A stretch of 64,000 nt of DNA from Ectorhizobium quercum (GCF_026552795.1 NZ_JANFPI010000001.1:989882-1053881), one strand, 5' to 3'; positions 18,005 to 27,489 are shown, counted from the stretch's first letter. The notes: generated by a model from the letters alone, not told the origin. Translations and numbers: made by a program.

Positions 18005-18568
18005 TTACCGGCGGACCGGCAGAAGCGGGTAGCCGGCCTGCACGGCGCGGGCGGCGAGCGCTGCGACGCCCGCCTTGACGAGATCGCCCGGGATGAAGGC
18101 CAGCGAGCCGGCGAAGGCCTTGGCGAAGGGCAGTCCCGTGACCAGCATCACGCCGAGGATGCCGCAGGCATAGAGCACGACCACGCCGCCGGCGACGGCG
18201 GCGATGAAGAAGTTGGCAAGCTGGGCGACGCTGCCCTGCGTGCTGTTGACGAAGCGCTGGGACAGAAGGCCGGTGACGAAGGCGGCGGGCAGCCAGCCGA
18301 GGAGGAAGCCGACGGTTGGCTGGGAGAAGACGCCGAGGCCGCCGCGGCCGCCTGACAGCACGGGCAGGCCGACGATGACGAGAAGGATGACCAGAGCCAC
18401 GGCGAGCGCGCCGCGCTTCGCCCCGAGGATGACGCCCGCCAGCATGACGCCGAGCGATTGCGCCGTGATCGGCACGGGAATGAAGCCGAGCGGGATCGGC
18501 GGCAGCAGGCCGAGCGCCACGATGATGGCGGCAAACAGTGAAACGAGAACGAGATCGCGGGTATTCAT
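18005..18568 (-). CDS. bioY: Biotin transporter substrate-binding membrane protein BioY
   Basis: 187 residues with six hydrophobic segments, the normal size for BioY. It carries the family motifs GFIPVPITAQSLGVMLAG and LVGLPVLSGGRGGLGVF-QPTVGFLLGW. BioY is the S-component that binds biotin in the inner membrane. The ATG at 18568 has GGAGG upstream; a GTG at 18586 would include that ribosome site in the coding region. Last gene of bioM-bioN-bioY, 30 bp after bioN. Confidence 0.96.
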   Translation of the reverse strand: MNTRDLVLVSLFAAIIVALGLLPPIPLGFIPVPITAQSLGVMLAGVILGAKRGALAVALVILLVIVGLPVLSGGRGGLGVFSQPTVGFLLGWLPAAFVTGLLSQRFVNSTQGSVAQLANFFIAAVAGGVVVLYACGILGVMLVTGLPFAKAFAGSLAFIPGDLVKAGVAALAARAVQAGYPLLPVRR

Positions 18569-18598
18569 GGTCTGGGAAACCTCCACTTCATTGACGTC

Positions 18599-19201
18599 TT
18601 AATGGCGGCGAAGGCCGCGCGCGTCAATGGCGGCGGCGATCTGGTCGGCCTCGCGGAGGGTCAGAATCACCAGGGGTGCGACCAAAGTCAGGGGCCGGAC
18701 CTTCAGCCCGCGTGCCTTGTGCGCCTCGCGGATGGCTTCGTAGCGGGCGAGGATTTCCGGCACGAATCGCACGACCAGCCCGAAGGCCAGCCCGATATCG
18801 GCGGCGCGGACGAGGCCCGCCCGTTCCAGCGGCTGCGCCAGCCGGGTGATCTCGTCGATGAAATCCCCGACCGTCGTGGTGGCGGTGACGGCGGCGGCAA
18901 ACAGCATCAGCGTCGTCAGCCGCAGCAGTTGCAGCAGCGCCTCTTCCGCCGAATTGACCATGAAACTGAAGGCGGCGACGATGGCGATGGTCAGGAAGAC
19001 CGGGCGAAGGCGCCTGAGCGCCTCGGCCGCCGGCAGGCCGAGCGTGAAATAGACGAGCGCGCCGAGTGCGGGGCCGATAAGCAGAAGCAGCGGGTTGCGC
19101 GTCAGGAACAGGCTGATGCCGAGCAGGGCGAGAAACACGAGTTTCGGCCGGACGGGCAGGCGGTGGAGCGGGCTCGTGCCTTCGACGTAGAGCGACTTCA
19201 T
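18599..19201 (-). CDS. bioN: Energy-coupling factor transmembrane protein BioN
   Basis: 200 residues, with membrane segments at the N-terminal half and the cytoplasmic coupling helices in EAHKARGLKVRPL, where the ARG motif contacts the ATPase. It is the T-component (EcfT-like) of the biotin ECF importer. The start overlaps the bioM stop as ATGA. BioMNY of rhizobia is a dedicated biotin system rather than a shared ECF module, which agrees with the three genes being adjacent. Confidence 0.95.
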   Translation of the reverse strand: MKSLYVEGTSPLHRLPVRPKLVFLALLGISLFLTRNPLLLLIGPALGALVYFTLGLPAAEALRRLRPVFLTIAIVAAFSFMVNSAEEALLQLLRLTTLMLFAAAVTATTTVGDFIDEITRLAQPLERAGLVRAADIGLAFGLVVRFVPEILARYEAIREAHKARGLKVRPLTLVAPLVILTLREADQIAAAIDARGLRRH

Positions 19202-19878
19202 GCGCCGGCGATCTCTAGATAGCGGGCGACGGCCTCGGCCGGTGGCGCATCCGCCGCAAGCCGGCCCTCGTGGAAAAGAAGCACGCGGTCGAAACCGTCG
19301 AGCAGCGCCAGATCGTGGCTGATGACGATGAGCTGCTGCGAAAGCCCGGCCATCGTCCGTTCGACGAGGCGCCGGTTCTTCAGATCGAGCTGGTTGGTGG
19401 GCTCGTCGAGAATGACGAGGTCGGGGCCGGTGACGAGCACGGCGGCCAGCGCCGCAAGCTGAAGCTCGCCGCCGGACAGCTCGTGCGCCCGGCGCCGTTC
19501 CAGATGGGCGATGGCGAGCGCCTCCAGCGTTTCCGCGATCTTCGCCGCCCGCTGCGCCTTGTCGAGCCCGCGGTTCTTCAGGCCGAAATCCATGTCTTCG
19601 GCGACGATCGGCATGATGATCTGGTTGGCCGGGTTCTGGAAGATGTAGCCCGTGCGGCCTGCCAGCGTTTTCGCATCGGCCACCGTGTCGAGGCCGTCGA
19701 GCGTGATGCGGCCCCGGCTCGGCGCCACGAGCCCGTTGATCAGCCGCGCGAAGGTCGATTTTCCAGAGCCGTTGAGGCCGATCACGCCGATGCGGCGCTC
19801 GGCGAGCGAAAGCGTGAGCGGCTGAAGCACCGTGCGGTCGCCGAAATCGACGCCTGCGCCCTCGAAACGAATGTTCAC
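19198..19878 (-). CDS. bioM: Biotin ECF transporter ATPase BioM
   Basis: 226 residues, one ABC ATPase domain. Walker A is GLNGSGKST, the Q-loop is FQNPANQII, the signature is ELSGGELQL, Walker B is LVILDEP, and the H-loop His is in VISHD. It powers biotin uptake with BioN and BioY. The start is a GTG at 19878 with AAGGAGAG six bases upstream; an in-frame ATG at 19893 overlaps that site. No BioR-type TTATCTATAA operator was seen upstream. The divergent neighbour is the YcaQ-like gene. Confidence 0.95.
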   Translation of the reverse strand: MNIRFEGAGVDFGDRTVLQPLTLSLAERRIGVIGLNGSGKSTFARLINGLVAPSRGRITLDGLDTVADAKTLAGRTGYIFQNPANQIIMPIVAEDMDFGLKNRGLDKAQRAAKIAETLEALAIAHLERRRAHELSGGELQLAALAAVLVTGPDLVILDEPTNQLDLKNRRLVERTMAGLSQQLIVISHDLALLDGFDRVLLFHEGRLAADAPPAEAVARYLEIAGA

Positions 19879-19938
19879 GCTCTCTCCTTCCATCGGACCC
19901 GCAGGCTTATACTCCCTGGAGAATGAAAAGAGAAATCG

Positions 19939-19953
19939 GAACATAAAAAGAAC
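19939..19953 (+). promoter_or_regulatory. LexA (SOS) box, alphaproteobacterial type
   Basis: GAACATAAAAAGAAC is an exact match to GAAC-N7-GAAC, the reverse complement of the GTTC-N7-GTTC operator that LexA uses in alphaproteobacteria. It lies 36 bp before the start of the YcaQ-like DNA glycosylase gene, where a repressor would block its promoter. It is also 60 bp from the divergent bioM start, so control of bioM is possible but less likely. Confidence 0.75.
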
Positions 19954-19989
19954 ATTGTCTTTTTGCGCCGTCTTTTCTACGCTGGTTTC

Positions 19990-21180
19990 ATGGCGATTCC
20001 GGTTTCGAACAAAGATGCAAGGCGGTTTTTCATCGAAAGGCAGGGGCTTTCCGGCCCGCCCGGCCGTTCGCTCGGCAAGGAGGGGCTGTACGATCTCGTC
20101 ACCCGGCTCGGTTTCGTGCAGGTGGACAGCATCCGCACGGTCGAGCGCGCCCATCACATGATCCTGTTCGCCCGTAACCAGACCTATCGCCCGGCCCATC
20201 TCGACGCGCTGATTGAGAAGGACCGGCTGCTGTTCGAGCACTGGACGCATGATGCGTCGATCCTGCCGTCCGCCTTTTTCCCCTACTGGAAATGGCGCTT
20301 CCTGCGCGAGGAGCCCCGTATCCGCGAAGGGTGGAGGAAGTGGCGCGGCGAGGGCTTCGAGGCCGTCTTCGAGGAGACGCTCGAACGCATCCGCACGAAC
20401 GGCCCGGTCATGGCCCGCGACCTCAAGGCCGAGGATCACGTTTCGGGCGGCTGGTGGAACTGGCACCCCTCGAAGACCGCGCTGGAGTTCCTCTGGCGCA
20501 CCGGCCATCTGGCAATTGCCGGACGCACGAACTTCCAGAAAGTCTACGATCTGTCCTCGCGGGTCCTGCCCGCCGACCTGCATGCCGCCGAGGTCGATCA
20601 CGACGCCTTCGTGGATTTCGCCTGCCGCGGCGCGCTCATGCGGCTGGGCTTTGCCACGCCCGGTGAAATCGCCGCCTTTTTCGCGCTCGTCAGCCCGCAG
20701 GAGGCCCGGGACTGGGTTGCCGCCCATCGCGACGAGCTTGAGGAGGTCGCCATCGCACCGGCAGCGGGGGAAAAGCCGCGCCCGGCCTTCGCCTTCGCGG
20801 GCATTGCTGGCAGGATCGGGCAGGCGCCGGAACCGCCGGCCCGCATCCGGGTGCTTTCGCCGTTCGATCCGCTCTTACGCGACCGCAGCCGTGCCGAGCG
20901 CCTGTTCGGCTTCTTCTACCGCATCGAGGTCTTCGTGCCGGAAGGGAAGCGGCAATACGGCTATTATGTCTTCCCGCTCATCGAGGGCGACCGGCTGATC
21001 GGCCGCATCGACATGAAGGCCGAGCGCGGGGAAGGGGTCCTCTCGGTCCGGCGCCTGTGGTTGGAACCCGGCGTGCGGGCCTCGTCCGGCCGGCTCGAGA
21101 AGCTCGACGCCGAATTGCAGCGCGTCGCCCGCTTCTGCGGGGTGGAGCGGGTGGATTATCGGGACGGGTGGCGGGGGTAG
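19990..21180 (+). CDS. YcaQ/AlkZ-like DNA glycosylase (winged-helix HTH_42 family)
   Basis: 396 residues. The family (COG3214, formerly an uncharacterised winged-helix group) includes E. coli YcaQ/AlkX and Streptomyces AlkZ, which unhook DNA interstrand crosslinks and remove alkylated purines. The catalytic Q-x-D of the YcaQ branch is visible in GFVQVDSIRTVERAHH at about residues 42-57. Further family blocks are WTHDASILPSAFFPYW, GGWWNWHPSKTALEFLW and LSPFDPLLRDR. The start at 19990 was chosen because the family begins right after it. A LexA box just upstream ties it to DNA damage. Confidence 0.88.
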   Translation: MAIPVSNKDARRFFIERQGLSGPPGRSLGKEGLYDLVTRLGFVQVDSIRTVERAHHMILFARNQTYRPAHLDALIEKDRLLFEHWTHDASILPSAFFPYWKWRFLREEPRIREGWRKWRGEGFEAVFEETLERIRTNGPVMARDLKAEDHVSGGWWNWHPSKTALEFLWRTGHLAIAGRTNFQKVYDLSSRVLPADLHAAEVDHDAFVDFACRGALMRLGFATPGEIAAFFALVSPQEARDWVAAHRDELEEVAIAPAAGEKPRPAFAFAGIAGRIGQAPEPPARIRVLSPFDPLLRDRSRAERLFGFFYRIEVFVPEGKRQYGYYVFPLIEGDRLIGRIDMKAERGEGVLSVRRLWLEPGVRASSGRLEKLDAELQRVARFCGVERVDYRDGWRG

Positions 21181-21214
21181 CGGATATGCGGGCGGTTTAC
21201 GCTTCCGAGGTCGC

Positions 21215-21385
21215 TCGTGTCACGCCGCCTCCGGCTACCCGCAATCTCCCCACAAGGGGGCAAAACGAAAGATGCGCCGGTTTCCCGGTTCGCAGGCGTT
21301 GAAGAGAGCCGGGCGATTGCCGCGGTTTTCTCCCCCCTTGTGGGGAGAGATGGCGGCAGCCAGAGGGGGTATCCGCCCGCCGCCG
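21215..21385. repeat. Intergenic mosaic palindrome, RIME-like, family R2
   Basis: Between convergent YcaQ-like and ribB genes. The left arm contains CTCCCCACAAGGGGG (21246-21260). The right arm holds the near inverse, CCCCCCTTGTGGGGAG, followed by AGATGGCGGCAGCCAGAGG, which mirrors the left-arm CGCCTCCGGCTACCCGCAAT. About 70 bp of less ordered sequence lies between the arms. The layout matches the RIME-type repeats known from Rhizobium and Sinorhizobium. Confidence 0.7.
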
Positions 21386-21403
21386 CTTCTTTTGCCTTGG
21401 AGG

Positions 21404-22504
21404 TCAGCCGATATCCGTCGCGGTGATCTTGATGCCGAAGCCTTCGAGGCCGACATAGTGGCGCTCGCGGGTGGTCAGCAGGCGGATCGAGGAAATGCCG
21501 AGATCCTTGAGGATCTGGGCGCCGAGGCCGATTTCCAGCCATTCATGCTCGCGGGAGCGGGCCTGCTCGTGGTCTTCCGGCAGGCTGCGCACCTTGCGCG
21601 CCCGCTCGCTCTGGCCGACGCCGACGGAGCCCTCGCGGAGGTAGACGATGACGCCGCGGCCGGCCTCGGAAATCTTCTGCATGTAATGCGCCACCGGCTG
21701 GCCGGCGCCGAACACGTCGTTGGCGACGTCTTCCGGGTGCAGGCGCACCGGAATGTCCTCGCCGTCGCGAATGTCGCCGAAGATGACGGCCATGTGCTGC
21801 ATCGGGTCCCAGGGCAGCGAATAGGTCTGCGCCCGGGCCGGGCCGAAGGGCGTTTCGATGGTGAAGCTCGATTCCAGCTCGACCAGCGTTTCCTTGCGCT
21901 GGCGATAGGCGATCAGGTCGGCGACCGAAACCTGCTTTAACCCGTGCCGTTCGGCGAAATCGGCAACCTGCGGGCCGCGCGTGACGGTGCCGTCGTCGTT
22001 GACGAGTTCGCAGATCACGCCGATGGGCGGCAGGCCGGCCAGCTTGCACAGGTCGACGGCGGCTTCGGTATGGCCGGAGCGCATCAGCACGCCGCCCTCG
22101 CGCGCCACTAGCGGAAAGATGTGGCCGGGGCGGGTGAAGTCGGTGGGGCCGACATTCGGATTGGCGAGGTTGCGTACCGTCAGCGTCCGGTCCTCGGCGG
22201 AAATGCCGGTGGTGGTGCCGTGCTTGAAGTCGACGGTGACAGTGAAGGCAGTGGTGTGGGCGCTGTCGTTTTCCGCAACCATCGCGTTGAGGTTGAGGCG
22301 CTTGGCCTCCTCCTTCGGCATGGGCGCGCAGACGATGCCCGAGGTGTGGCGCACGATGAACGCCATCTTTTCCGCCGTACAATGAACGGCAGCGACGATC
22401 AGGTCGCCTTCGTTTTCACGGTCGTCGTCATCGGTGACGACGACGATTTCACCAGCTTCGAAGGCGCGGATGGCGTCCACGACGCGCTTCTGGTCAAAGC
22501 TCAT
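21404..22504 (-). CDS. ribB: 3,4-dihydroxy-2-butanone-4-phosphate synthase with degenerate GTP cyclohydrolase II domain (RibBX type)
   Basis: 366 residues. The N-terminal RibB domain (about 1-205) has the catalytic acidic loop DDDDRENEGDL and HTTAFTVTVD, RPGHIFPL, GHTEAAVDL. It converts ribulose-5-phosphate to the four-carbon precursor of riboflavin. The C-terminal RibA-like domain lacks the zinc-binding C-x10-C-x-C set, and the region that should carry SECLTGD reads IFGDIRDGEDIPVRLH. It should not be an active GTP cyclohydrolase; such RibBX proteins are known in alphaproteobacteria. Lies 16 bp after aroC on the same strand. Confidence 0.93.
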   Translation of the reverse strand: MSFDQKRVVDAIRAFEAGEIVVVTDDDDRENEGDLIVAAVHCTAEKMAFIVRHTSGIVCAPMPKEEAKRLNLNAMVAENDSAHTTAFTVTVDFKHGTTTGISAEDRTLTVRNLANPNVGPTDFTRPGHIFPLVAREGGVLMRSGHTEAAVDLCKLAGLPPIGVICELVNDDGTVTRGPQVADFAERHGLKQVSVADLIAYRQRKETLVELESSFTIETPFGPARAQTYSLPWDPMQHMAVIFGDIRDGEDIPVRLHPEDVANDVFGAGQPVAHYMQKISEAGRGVIVYLREGSVGVGQSERARKVRSLPEDHEQARSREHEWLEIGLGAQILKDLGISSIRLLTTRERHYVGLEGFGIKITATDIG

Positions 22505-22520
22505 CTCGGTTGTCCTTGCG

Positions 22521-23618
22521 TTATTTCAGGCGGCCGGTCTGGCCGCGGTCTCTCAGGTAATGGTCGGCGATGGCGCAGGCGAGCATCGCTTCGCCGACGG
22601 GCACGGCGCGGATGCCGACGCAGGGGTCGTGGCGGCCCTTGGTGCGCACCTCGACCTGCTGCCCGTCCGCGTCGATGGACTGGCGCGGCGTGAGGATCGA
22701 CGAGGTCGGCTTGACGGCGAAGCGGGCGACGATCGGCGCGCCCGTCGAGATGCCGCCGAGAATGCCGCCGGCGTGGTTGGACAGGAAGAGCGGCTTGCCG
22801 TCGTTGCCCATGCGCATCTCGTCGGCGTTTTCCTCGCCGGTGATTTCGGCGGCCTCGAAGCCGTTGCCGATCTCCACGCCCTTGACGGCGTTGATCGACA
22901 TCAGCAGCGAGGCGATGTCCTGGTCCAGCTTGCCGTAGAGCGGCGCGCCGAGCCCGGCGGGCACGCCGTCGGCGACCACCTCCACCACGGCGCCGACCGA
23001 GGAGCCGGCCTTGCGGATGCCGTCGAGATAGTCTTCCCAGACCGGCACGGTTCCGGGGTCAGGGCAGAAGAACGGGTTGCGCTCGACCTCGGCCCAGTCG
23101 AAGCGGCTGCGGTCGATCCTGTGCTTGCCGATCTGCACCAGCGCGCCGCGGATCGTCACGCCGGGCACGACCAGCCGGGCGAGCGCGCCGGCCGCCACGC
23201 GCGCCGCCGTCTCGCGGGCCGAGGAGCGCCCGCCGCCGCGATAGTCGCGGATGCCGTATTTGACGTCGTAGGTATAGTCTGCGTGCCCGGGACGGTACTG
23301 GCGGGCGATCTCGCCGTAGTCCTTGGAGCGCTGGTCGGTGTTCTCGATCAAAAGCGAGACCGGCGTGCCGGTGGTGGTGTGGCCCTGGCCGTCCGGGGAG
23401 GGCATGACGCCGGACAGGATGCGCACCTCGTCCGCCTCGCGGCGCTGCGTCACGAAACGGGACTGGCCGGGCTTGCGCCTGTCGAGAAAGGACTGGATGT
23501 CGGCGGAGGTGAAGGTCAGGCCGGGAGGGCAGCCGTCGACCACGCATCCGAGTGCCGGGCCGTGGCTCTCGCCCCAGGTGGTGACGCGGAAAAGATGACC
23601 GAACGTATTGTGCGACAT
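22521..23618 (-). CDS. aroC: Chorismate synthase
   Basis: 365 residues. It forms chorismate from EPSP with reduced FMN, the last common step of aromatic amino acid synthesis. Signature blocks are [18 protein letters not shown] at the N-terminus, [36 protein letters not shown], and [17 protein letters not shown] near 300. The start at 23618 is used because the [20 protein letters not shown] opening is standard. Likely co-transcribed with ribB. Confidence 0.97.
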   Translation of the reverse strand: MSHNTFGHLFRVTTWGESHGPALGCVVDGCPPGLTFTSADIQSFLDRRKPGQSRFVTQRREADEVRILSGVMPSPDGQGHTTTGTPVSLLIENTDQRSKDYGEIARQYRPGHADYTYDVKYGIRDYRGGGRSSARETAARVAAGALARLVVPGVTIRGALVQIGKHRIDRSRFDWAEVERNPFFCPDPGTVPVWEDYLDGIRKAGSSVGAVVEVVADGVPAGLGAPLYGKLDQDIASLLMSINAVKGVEIGNGFEAAEITGEENADEMRMGNDGKPLFLSNHAGGILGGISTGAPIVARFAVKPTSSILTPRQSIDADGQQVEVRTKGRHDPCVGIRAVPVGEAMLACAIADHYLRDRGQTGRLK

Positions 23619-23742
23619 GGGTATCCGAAATGCTTCTTGAGGCGCGATCGACGGGCACACTCTTAGTGGAAAACGCCCCTCAAGCAAAAGGCTTTATTTC
23701 CTTCAAGGGGTGACACAGCGGGCGTTTTTTCCGGACAATGCC

Positions 23743-26700
23743 TCACACGGCGAATTTCCAGCCCGTCTCGATGGTGCGCTGGGCGAAGTCCTCGAAGGAC
23801 AGCGGCTTGGCGAAGGCGTAGCCCTGAAGCATGTCGCAGCCCAGATCGGCGAGCATGCGCGCGTGATCGAGCGTCTCGACCCCTTCGGCGACCGTTTCCA
23901 CGCCGAGCGAGCGGGCGATGTCGATGATCGAGCGCACCAGCGCCCGCTCGCGCGTCGACGCCAGGATCGGCATGACGAGCTGGCGGTCGATCTTCAGCCG
24001 CTTCGGCTTCAGTTTCAGAAGGCTGACGATGGAGGTATGGCCGGTGCCGAAATCGTCGATCTCGATGTCGATGCCCAGCGCCTTTATCTGCTCCAGATTG
24101 ATGTCGGTGATCGCCTCGCGGTCGTCGAGGAAGATGGATTCCACCAGTTCGAAGCAGAGTTCGCCCGGCGTGATCGACAGGCCCTTGAGGGTTTCGATCA
24201 GCGCCTCGTCGTGCAGCCGGCGCAGCGATACGTTGACGGAAACCTTGGGCACGTTGATGCCCATCGCCGCCCAGCGCATCCGGTCCTTCAGCGCCGTCTG
24301 CATCACCATCCGGTCGAGCGTGGCGACGACATTGAGTTCCTCGGCGATGCTCAGGAAGCGGTCCGGCGTGATGAGACCGTGGGTCGGATGATGCCAGCGC
24401 ACGAGCGCCTCGACGCCGGTCAGCTGCATGGTCTTGGCGCAGAATTGCGGCTGATACCAGGCGGTGAACTCGTTGTTGTCGATGCCGGCGAGGATTTCGT
24501 CGGCCATGCGCTTGGCGTTGATGATTTCGGCCTGAAGGTTCTGGGTGAAGAACTCGTAGCGGTTCCGGCCCATGCGCTTGGCGCGGTAAAGGGCGATGTC
24601 GGCGTTGATGAGCACCCTGCGCGCGTCGACGTCGGTGCCCGAACCCTGCGCGATGCCGATGGAAACGCCGCAGCGGCAGGAGAAGCCGTCGATCTCCACC
24701 GGCTGGCGGATTTCCTGGACGATGCGGTTGGCCAGCGCCGTCAGGGCCGTGCGCGAATCCGTTCCCGGCAGGAGGATGACGAATTCGTCGCCGCCGATGC
24801 GGGCGACGAGGTTCGCCGCCGGCTCCGGCGTCAGGTGGCCGACATTCGACGTCAGGACCCGCGCCACATGGTTGAGCATCGCGTCGCCGGCGGCGTGCCC
24901 CAGCGTGTCGTTGATCTGCTTGAAGCGGTCGAGGTCGAGATGGAGGATGGCGAAGCTGACGCGCTTTCCCGCGCTTTCCTGTGAAAGCCGCTCGAGTTCG
25001 AGGTCCAGCTTGCGGCGGTTGCCGAGCGCGGTCAGCGGATCGTGGAGCGCGTTGTGCTCGATGCGGCTCTTGGCCGCTTCCAGCTCGACGTTCTTGACGT
25101 CGGCTTCCTGCTTGGCCGATTTCAGCGCCTGCGTCAGCAGCGTGTCTTCCGTCACGTCGATGGCGATGCCGATGATCTTGCGGCTGCCGTCGCGCCCGAC
25201 ATGCATCTGGCCGACGGAGCGGATGTAGCGGGTCTCGCCGTCGGGGCGGATGACGCGCACCACGAGCGCTTTCGTGCGTGCGCCGGGCTCGAATTCCGCA
25301 ATGTTGGTTCGTGCCAGCACGCGGTCGTCGGGATGGATGGCGTCGAGCCAGTCCTTGTGGGTCACGATGCACCGTTCCGGCGGCACGCCGTAAAGCTGGC
25401 ACATGCGTGCATCCCAGTATTCGGTTCCGTTCTCCAGATTGGCTTCCCATATGCCGCAATGATAGGATTCCAGCGCCAGGTCGAGCTTGCGCGAAAGGTC
25501 TTCGAGCTCCTGCTCGCGGCTGGAAAGCTCCTGCAAGGCGAGTTCGAGTTCGGCGTTCTTGATGTCGCTGAGTTCCTTCGCCTCGCGTAGCGTCTGGTTC
25601 AGCATCTCGTCCGATGTCACGTCCCAGATGATGCCGGTCGTGCGGGTCGAGGTGCCGACGCTTTCGTAACGCGAGCCGACCGAGCGCAGGCAGCGGATGG
25701 AGCCGTCGCTGGTCTGGATGCGGTAGGTCGTATTGTAGGTGCAGCCCGTCAGCTTGTCGTCGCAGAAATGCGCCCGCACCTTGTCGCGGTCCTCGGGCAC
25801 GACGCGCATCAGCCATTGCTCCAGCGGGCTGACGATTTCCTCCGGCAGCTCGCCGTGCAGCATCGCCGCGCGCTCGTCCCAGTAGATGTCGTCCGAGCCG
25901 TCCTGCATCTCCCAGATGCCGATGTGGGAGGATTCCATCGCCAGGTTGTAGCGCTGCGAAAGCTCCAGCAGCCGGGCCTCGCGGCCCTGGAGCGCGACGA
26001 TGTTGCTGTTGCGCTCCGCGATCAGCATGCTGGCGCCGAAGATCGGGATAATGATGGCGCAGCCGGCCAGCACGAGGGCGAAGCGGAACGCCGCCGCCTT
26101 GGCCCACGGGATGTCCCAGCCCGTTGCCGGCATGACCATGACTTCCAGCGCGCCGCCGTCGAAGGGAACGCGGCGGACCACCGGCGTCTCGCCCGCCATC
26201 TCCGGATCGCCGAACAGATAGGTCGGCGCGATGCCGTTGCCGCGTCCGGAAATATCGCGGATGGCCACGCGCATGTCGCGGATCTCGTGGAAGATCTCCG
26301 GGGTCATGACGGTAAAGCCGGCGGCATTGAAGAAATGGTTTTCGGCGATGATGATTTCGACCGTGCCCCAGAAGGTGCCGGTCGACTGGTTGAGCGGGTT
26401 GATCATCACCGGCGTCAGCAGGACCAGCTGGCCCTCCTGCGTCGCGATCAGCGAGGGCCGGCCCTTGTGGAGATTGGCTTCGGCATGCCGCATCTGGCGG
26501 CCCTCGCCGGCATAGCGCTCCGTCAGCGAAAGACCCGCCAGCCCGGTTTCGGGATGTTGCGGGAAGCTGTAGGCCAGCCTGGCCGCGGGCGCGATGTCGA
26601 TCCGGGTGAAATAGGGGTTGGTGGCCAGAACGAACTGCGCCTCGTCGGCGAACCGGTGCATGGCCTCGTCGGGGTTCAGCGCAAAGGCGCGGGCGAGATT

Positions 26701-26934
26701 GCGCGCGGTGTTCTGGTCGGCCTTGATCTGGCCGGACAGGCGCTGCTGGAGGAAGAAGGCGGTCCGGTCGGCGTCCTCGTGCAGAGCGGTGCGATAGGTC
26801 TGGCTGTTCTGGCGGTCGAGGGCGACGCTAATGGCGACGATGGACAGCGCAATCAGACCCGCGCCAGCCACGGCGACGCCCGTTCGCTGCATGAAATCGC
26901 GGAAACGCCGTCGTTGGATAGCCCAGTAATTCAA
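23743..26934 (-). CDS. CHASE-PAS-PAS-GGDEF-EAL membrane protein (c-di-GMP signalling)
   Basis: 1063 residues. TM1 is at about 18-40, a periplasmic CHASE-type sensor at about 50-270 (NPYFTRIDIAP, YSFPQHPETGLAGLSL), and TM2 at about 283-306. Two PAS domains follow (about 330-450 and 485-610), then GGDEF with an intact GGDEF motif at about 714, and EAL with an intact EAL motif at about 841. The EAL domain keeps the metal and catalytic set (NVSLR, FELVES, IDDFGTG, LKIDR, AEGVE). Both synthesis and breakdown of c-di-GMP look possible. Faces away from the DUF1344 gene. Confidence 0.93.
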   Translation of the reverse strand: MNYWAIQRRRFRDFMQRTGVAVAGAGLIALSIVAISVALDRQNSQTYRTALHEDADRTAFFLQQRLSGQIKADQNTARNLARAFALNPDEAMHRFADEAQFVLATNPYFTRIDIAPAARLAYSFPQHPETGLAGLSLTERYAGEGRQMRHAEANLHKGRPSLIATQEGQLVLLTPVMINPLNQSTGTFWGTVEIIIAENHFFNAAGFTVMTPEIFHEIRDMRVAIRDISGRGNGIAPTYLFGDPEMAGETPVVRRVPFDGGALEVMVMPATGWDIPWAKAAAFRFALVLAGCAIIIPIFGASMLIAERNSNIVALQGREARLLELSQRYNLAMESSHIGIWEMQDGSDDIYWDERAAMLHGELPEEIVSPLEQWLMRVVPEDRDKVRAHFCDDKLTGCTYNTTYRIQTSDGSIRCLRSVGSRYESVGTSTRTTGIIWDVTSDEMLNQTLREAKELSDIKNAELELALQELSSREQELEDLSRKLDLALESYHCGIWEANLENGTEYWDARMCQLYGVPPERCIVTHKDWLDAIHPDDRVLARTNIAEFEPGARTKALVVRVIRPDGETRYIRSVGQMHVGRDGSRKIIGIAIDVTEDTLLTQALKSAKQEADVKNVELEAAKSRIEHNALHDPLTALGNRRKLDLELERLSQESAGKRVSFAILHLDLDRFKQINDTLGHAAGDAMLNHVARVLTSNVGHLTPEPAANLVARIGGDEFVILLPGTDSRTALTALANRIVQEIRQPVEIDGFSCRCGVSIGIAQGSGTDVDARRVLINADIALYRAKRMGRNRYEFFTQNLQAEIINAKRMADEILAGIDNNEFTAWYQPQFCAKTMQLTGVEALVRWHHPTHGLITPDRFLSIAEELNVVATLDRMVMQTALKDRMRWAAMGINVPKVSVNVSLRRLHDEALIETLKGLSITPGELCFELVESIFLDDREAITDINLEQIKALGIDIEIDDFGTGHTSIVSLLKLKPKRLKIDRQLVMPILASTRERALVRSIIDIARSLGVETVAEGVETLDHARMLADLGCDMLQGYAFAKPLSFEDFAQRTIETGWKFAV

Positions 26935-27173
26935 ACCCCGTCCCTTTTCGTTTCAAGGAAAGACGATAGAAAGGGGAGGTTAATTTAGCATTTCCCCATA
27001 ATCCTTGAAATAGGCAAGGCAAGCTGAGCATAAACCGGCTACGCCCTTGAAAGGCGCCCGAAATAGGTCCATCAATCGTTGCCCTAATGTCATCTTGCGG
27101 GCCGCAATTCGCCATATTCAGGAGAGTATTCTTGCCGCGTCGCTCAAGAATGGATCGTAAGGGAGCCCGCTCC

Positions 27174-27431
27174 GTGCATATCATCCTAGCTCTGCTGATA
27201 ACGGTCGGCGTCCTGCTGCCCGTGACCTCGTTCGCCCAGAGCGCCGATGTCGAGGCCAAGATCGCCCGGATCGACACCGACAAGCTGACGATCACGCTCG
27301 ACGACGGCAAGAACTACGAGGTTCCGGAGGAGTTCAACTTCGGAGGGCTGGCGACCGGGCAGACGGTCGTCGTCTTCTACACCGTCGTGGACGGCCGGCG
27401 CATCGTGGACGACCTTCAGGTCAGCGAATAG
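27174..27431 (+). CDS. DUF1344 domain small secreted protein
   Basis: 85 residues. The signal peptide is IILALLITVGVLLPVTSFA-QS. The mature part is about 64 residues (VEAKIARIDTDKLTITLDDGK, DGRRIVDDLQV), matching DUF1344, a small periplasmic family of unknown role found in rhizobia. The start is a GTG at 27174 with AAGGGAG upstream; an ATG at 27150 is the alternative. Stands alone between the CHASE-GGDEF-EAL gene and a repeat. Confidence 0.75.
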   Translation: MHIILALLITVGVLLPVTSFAQSADVEAKIARIDTDKLTITLDDGKNYEVPEEFNFGGLATGQTVVVFYTVVDGRRIVDDLQVSE

Positions 27432-27433
27432 GG

Positions 27434-27489
27434 CAGTTCCGGACGCAAAAGCGCGGCAGCGGTATTGCGTCCGGAATTGCGTGAAAACA
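27434..27489. repeat. Short intergenic repeat, family R3 copy B
   Basis: Contains CAGCGGTATTGCGTCCGGA followed by ATTGCGTGAAAA, matching the copy at 53994-54049. The first half, TTCCGGACGCAAAA, is an inverted copy of TTGCGTCCGGAA in the second half, so the element can fold as a hairpin. Lies in the gap after the DUF1344 gene. Confidence 0.7.

Noticed and set aside
19879..19938. BioR operator upstream of bioMNY
   Set aside because: Only a partial TTATA word is present; the TTATCTATAA palindrome is absent.
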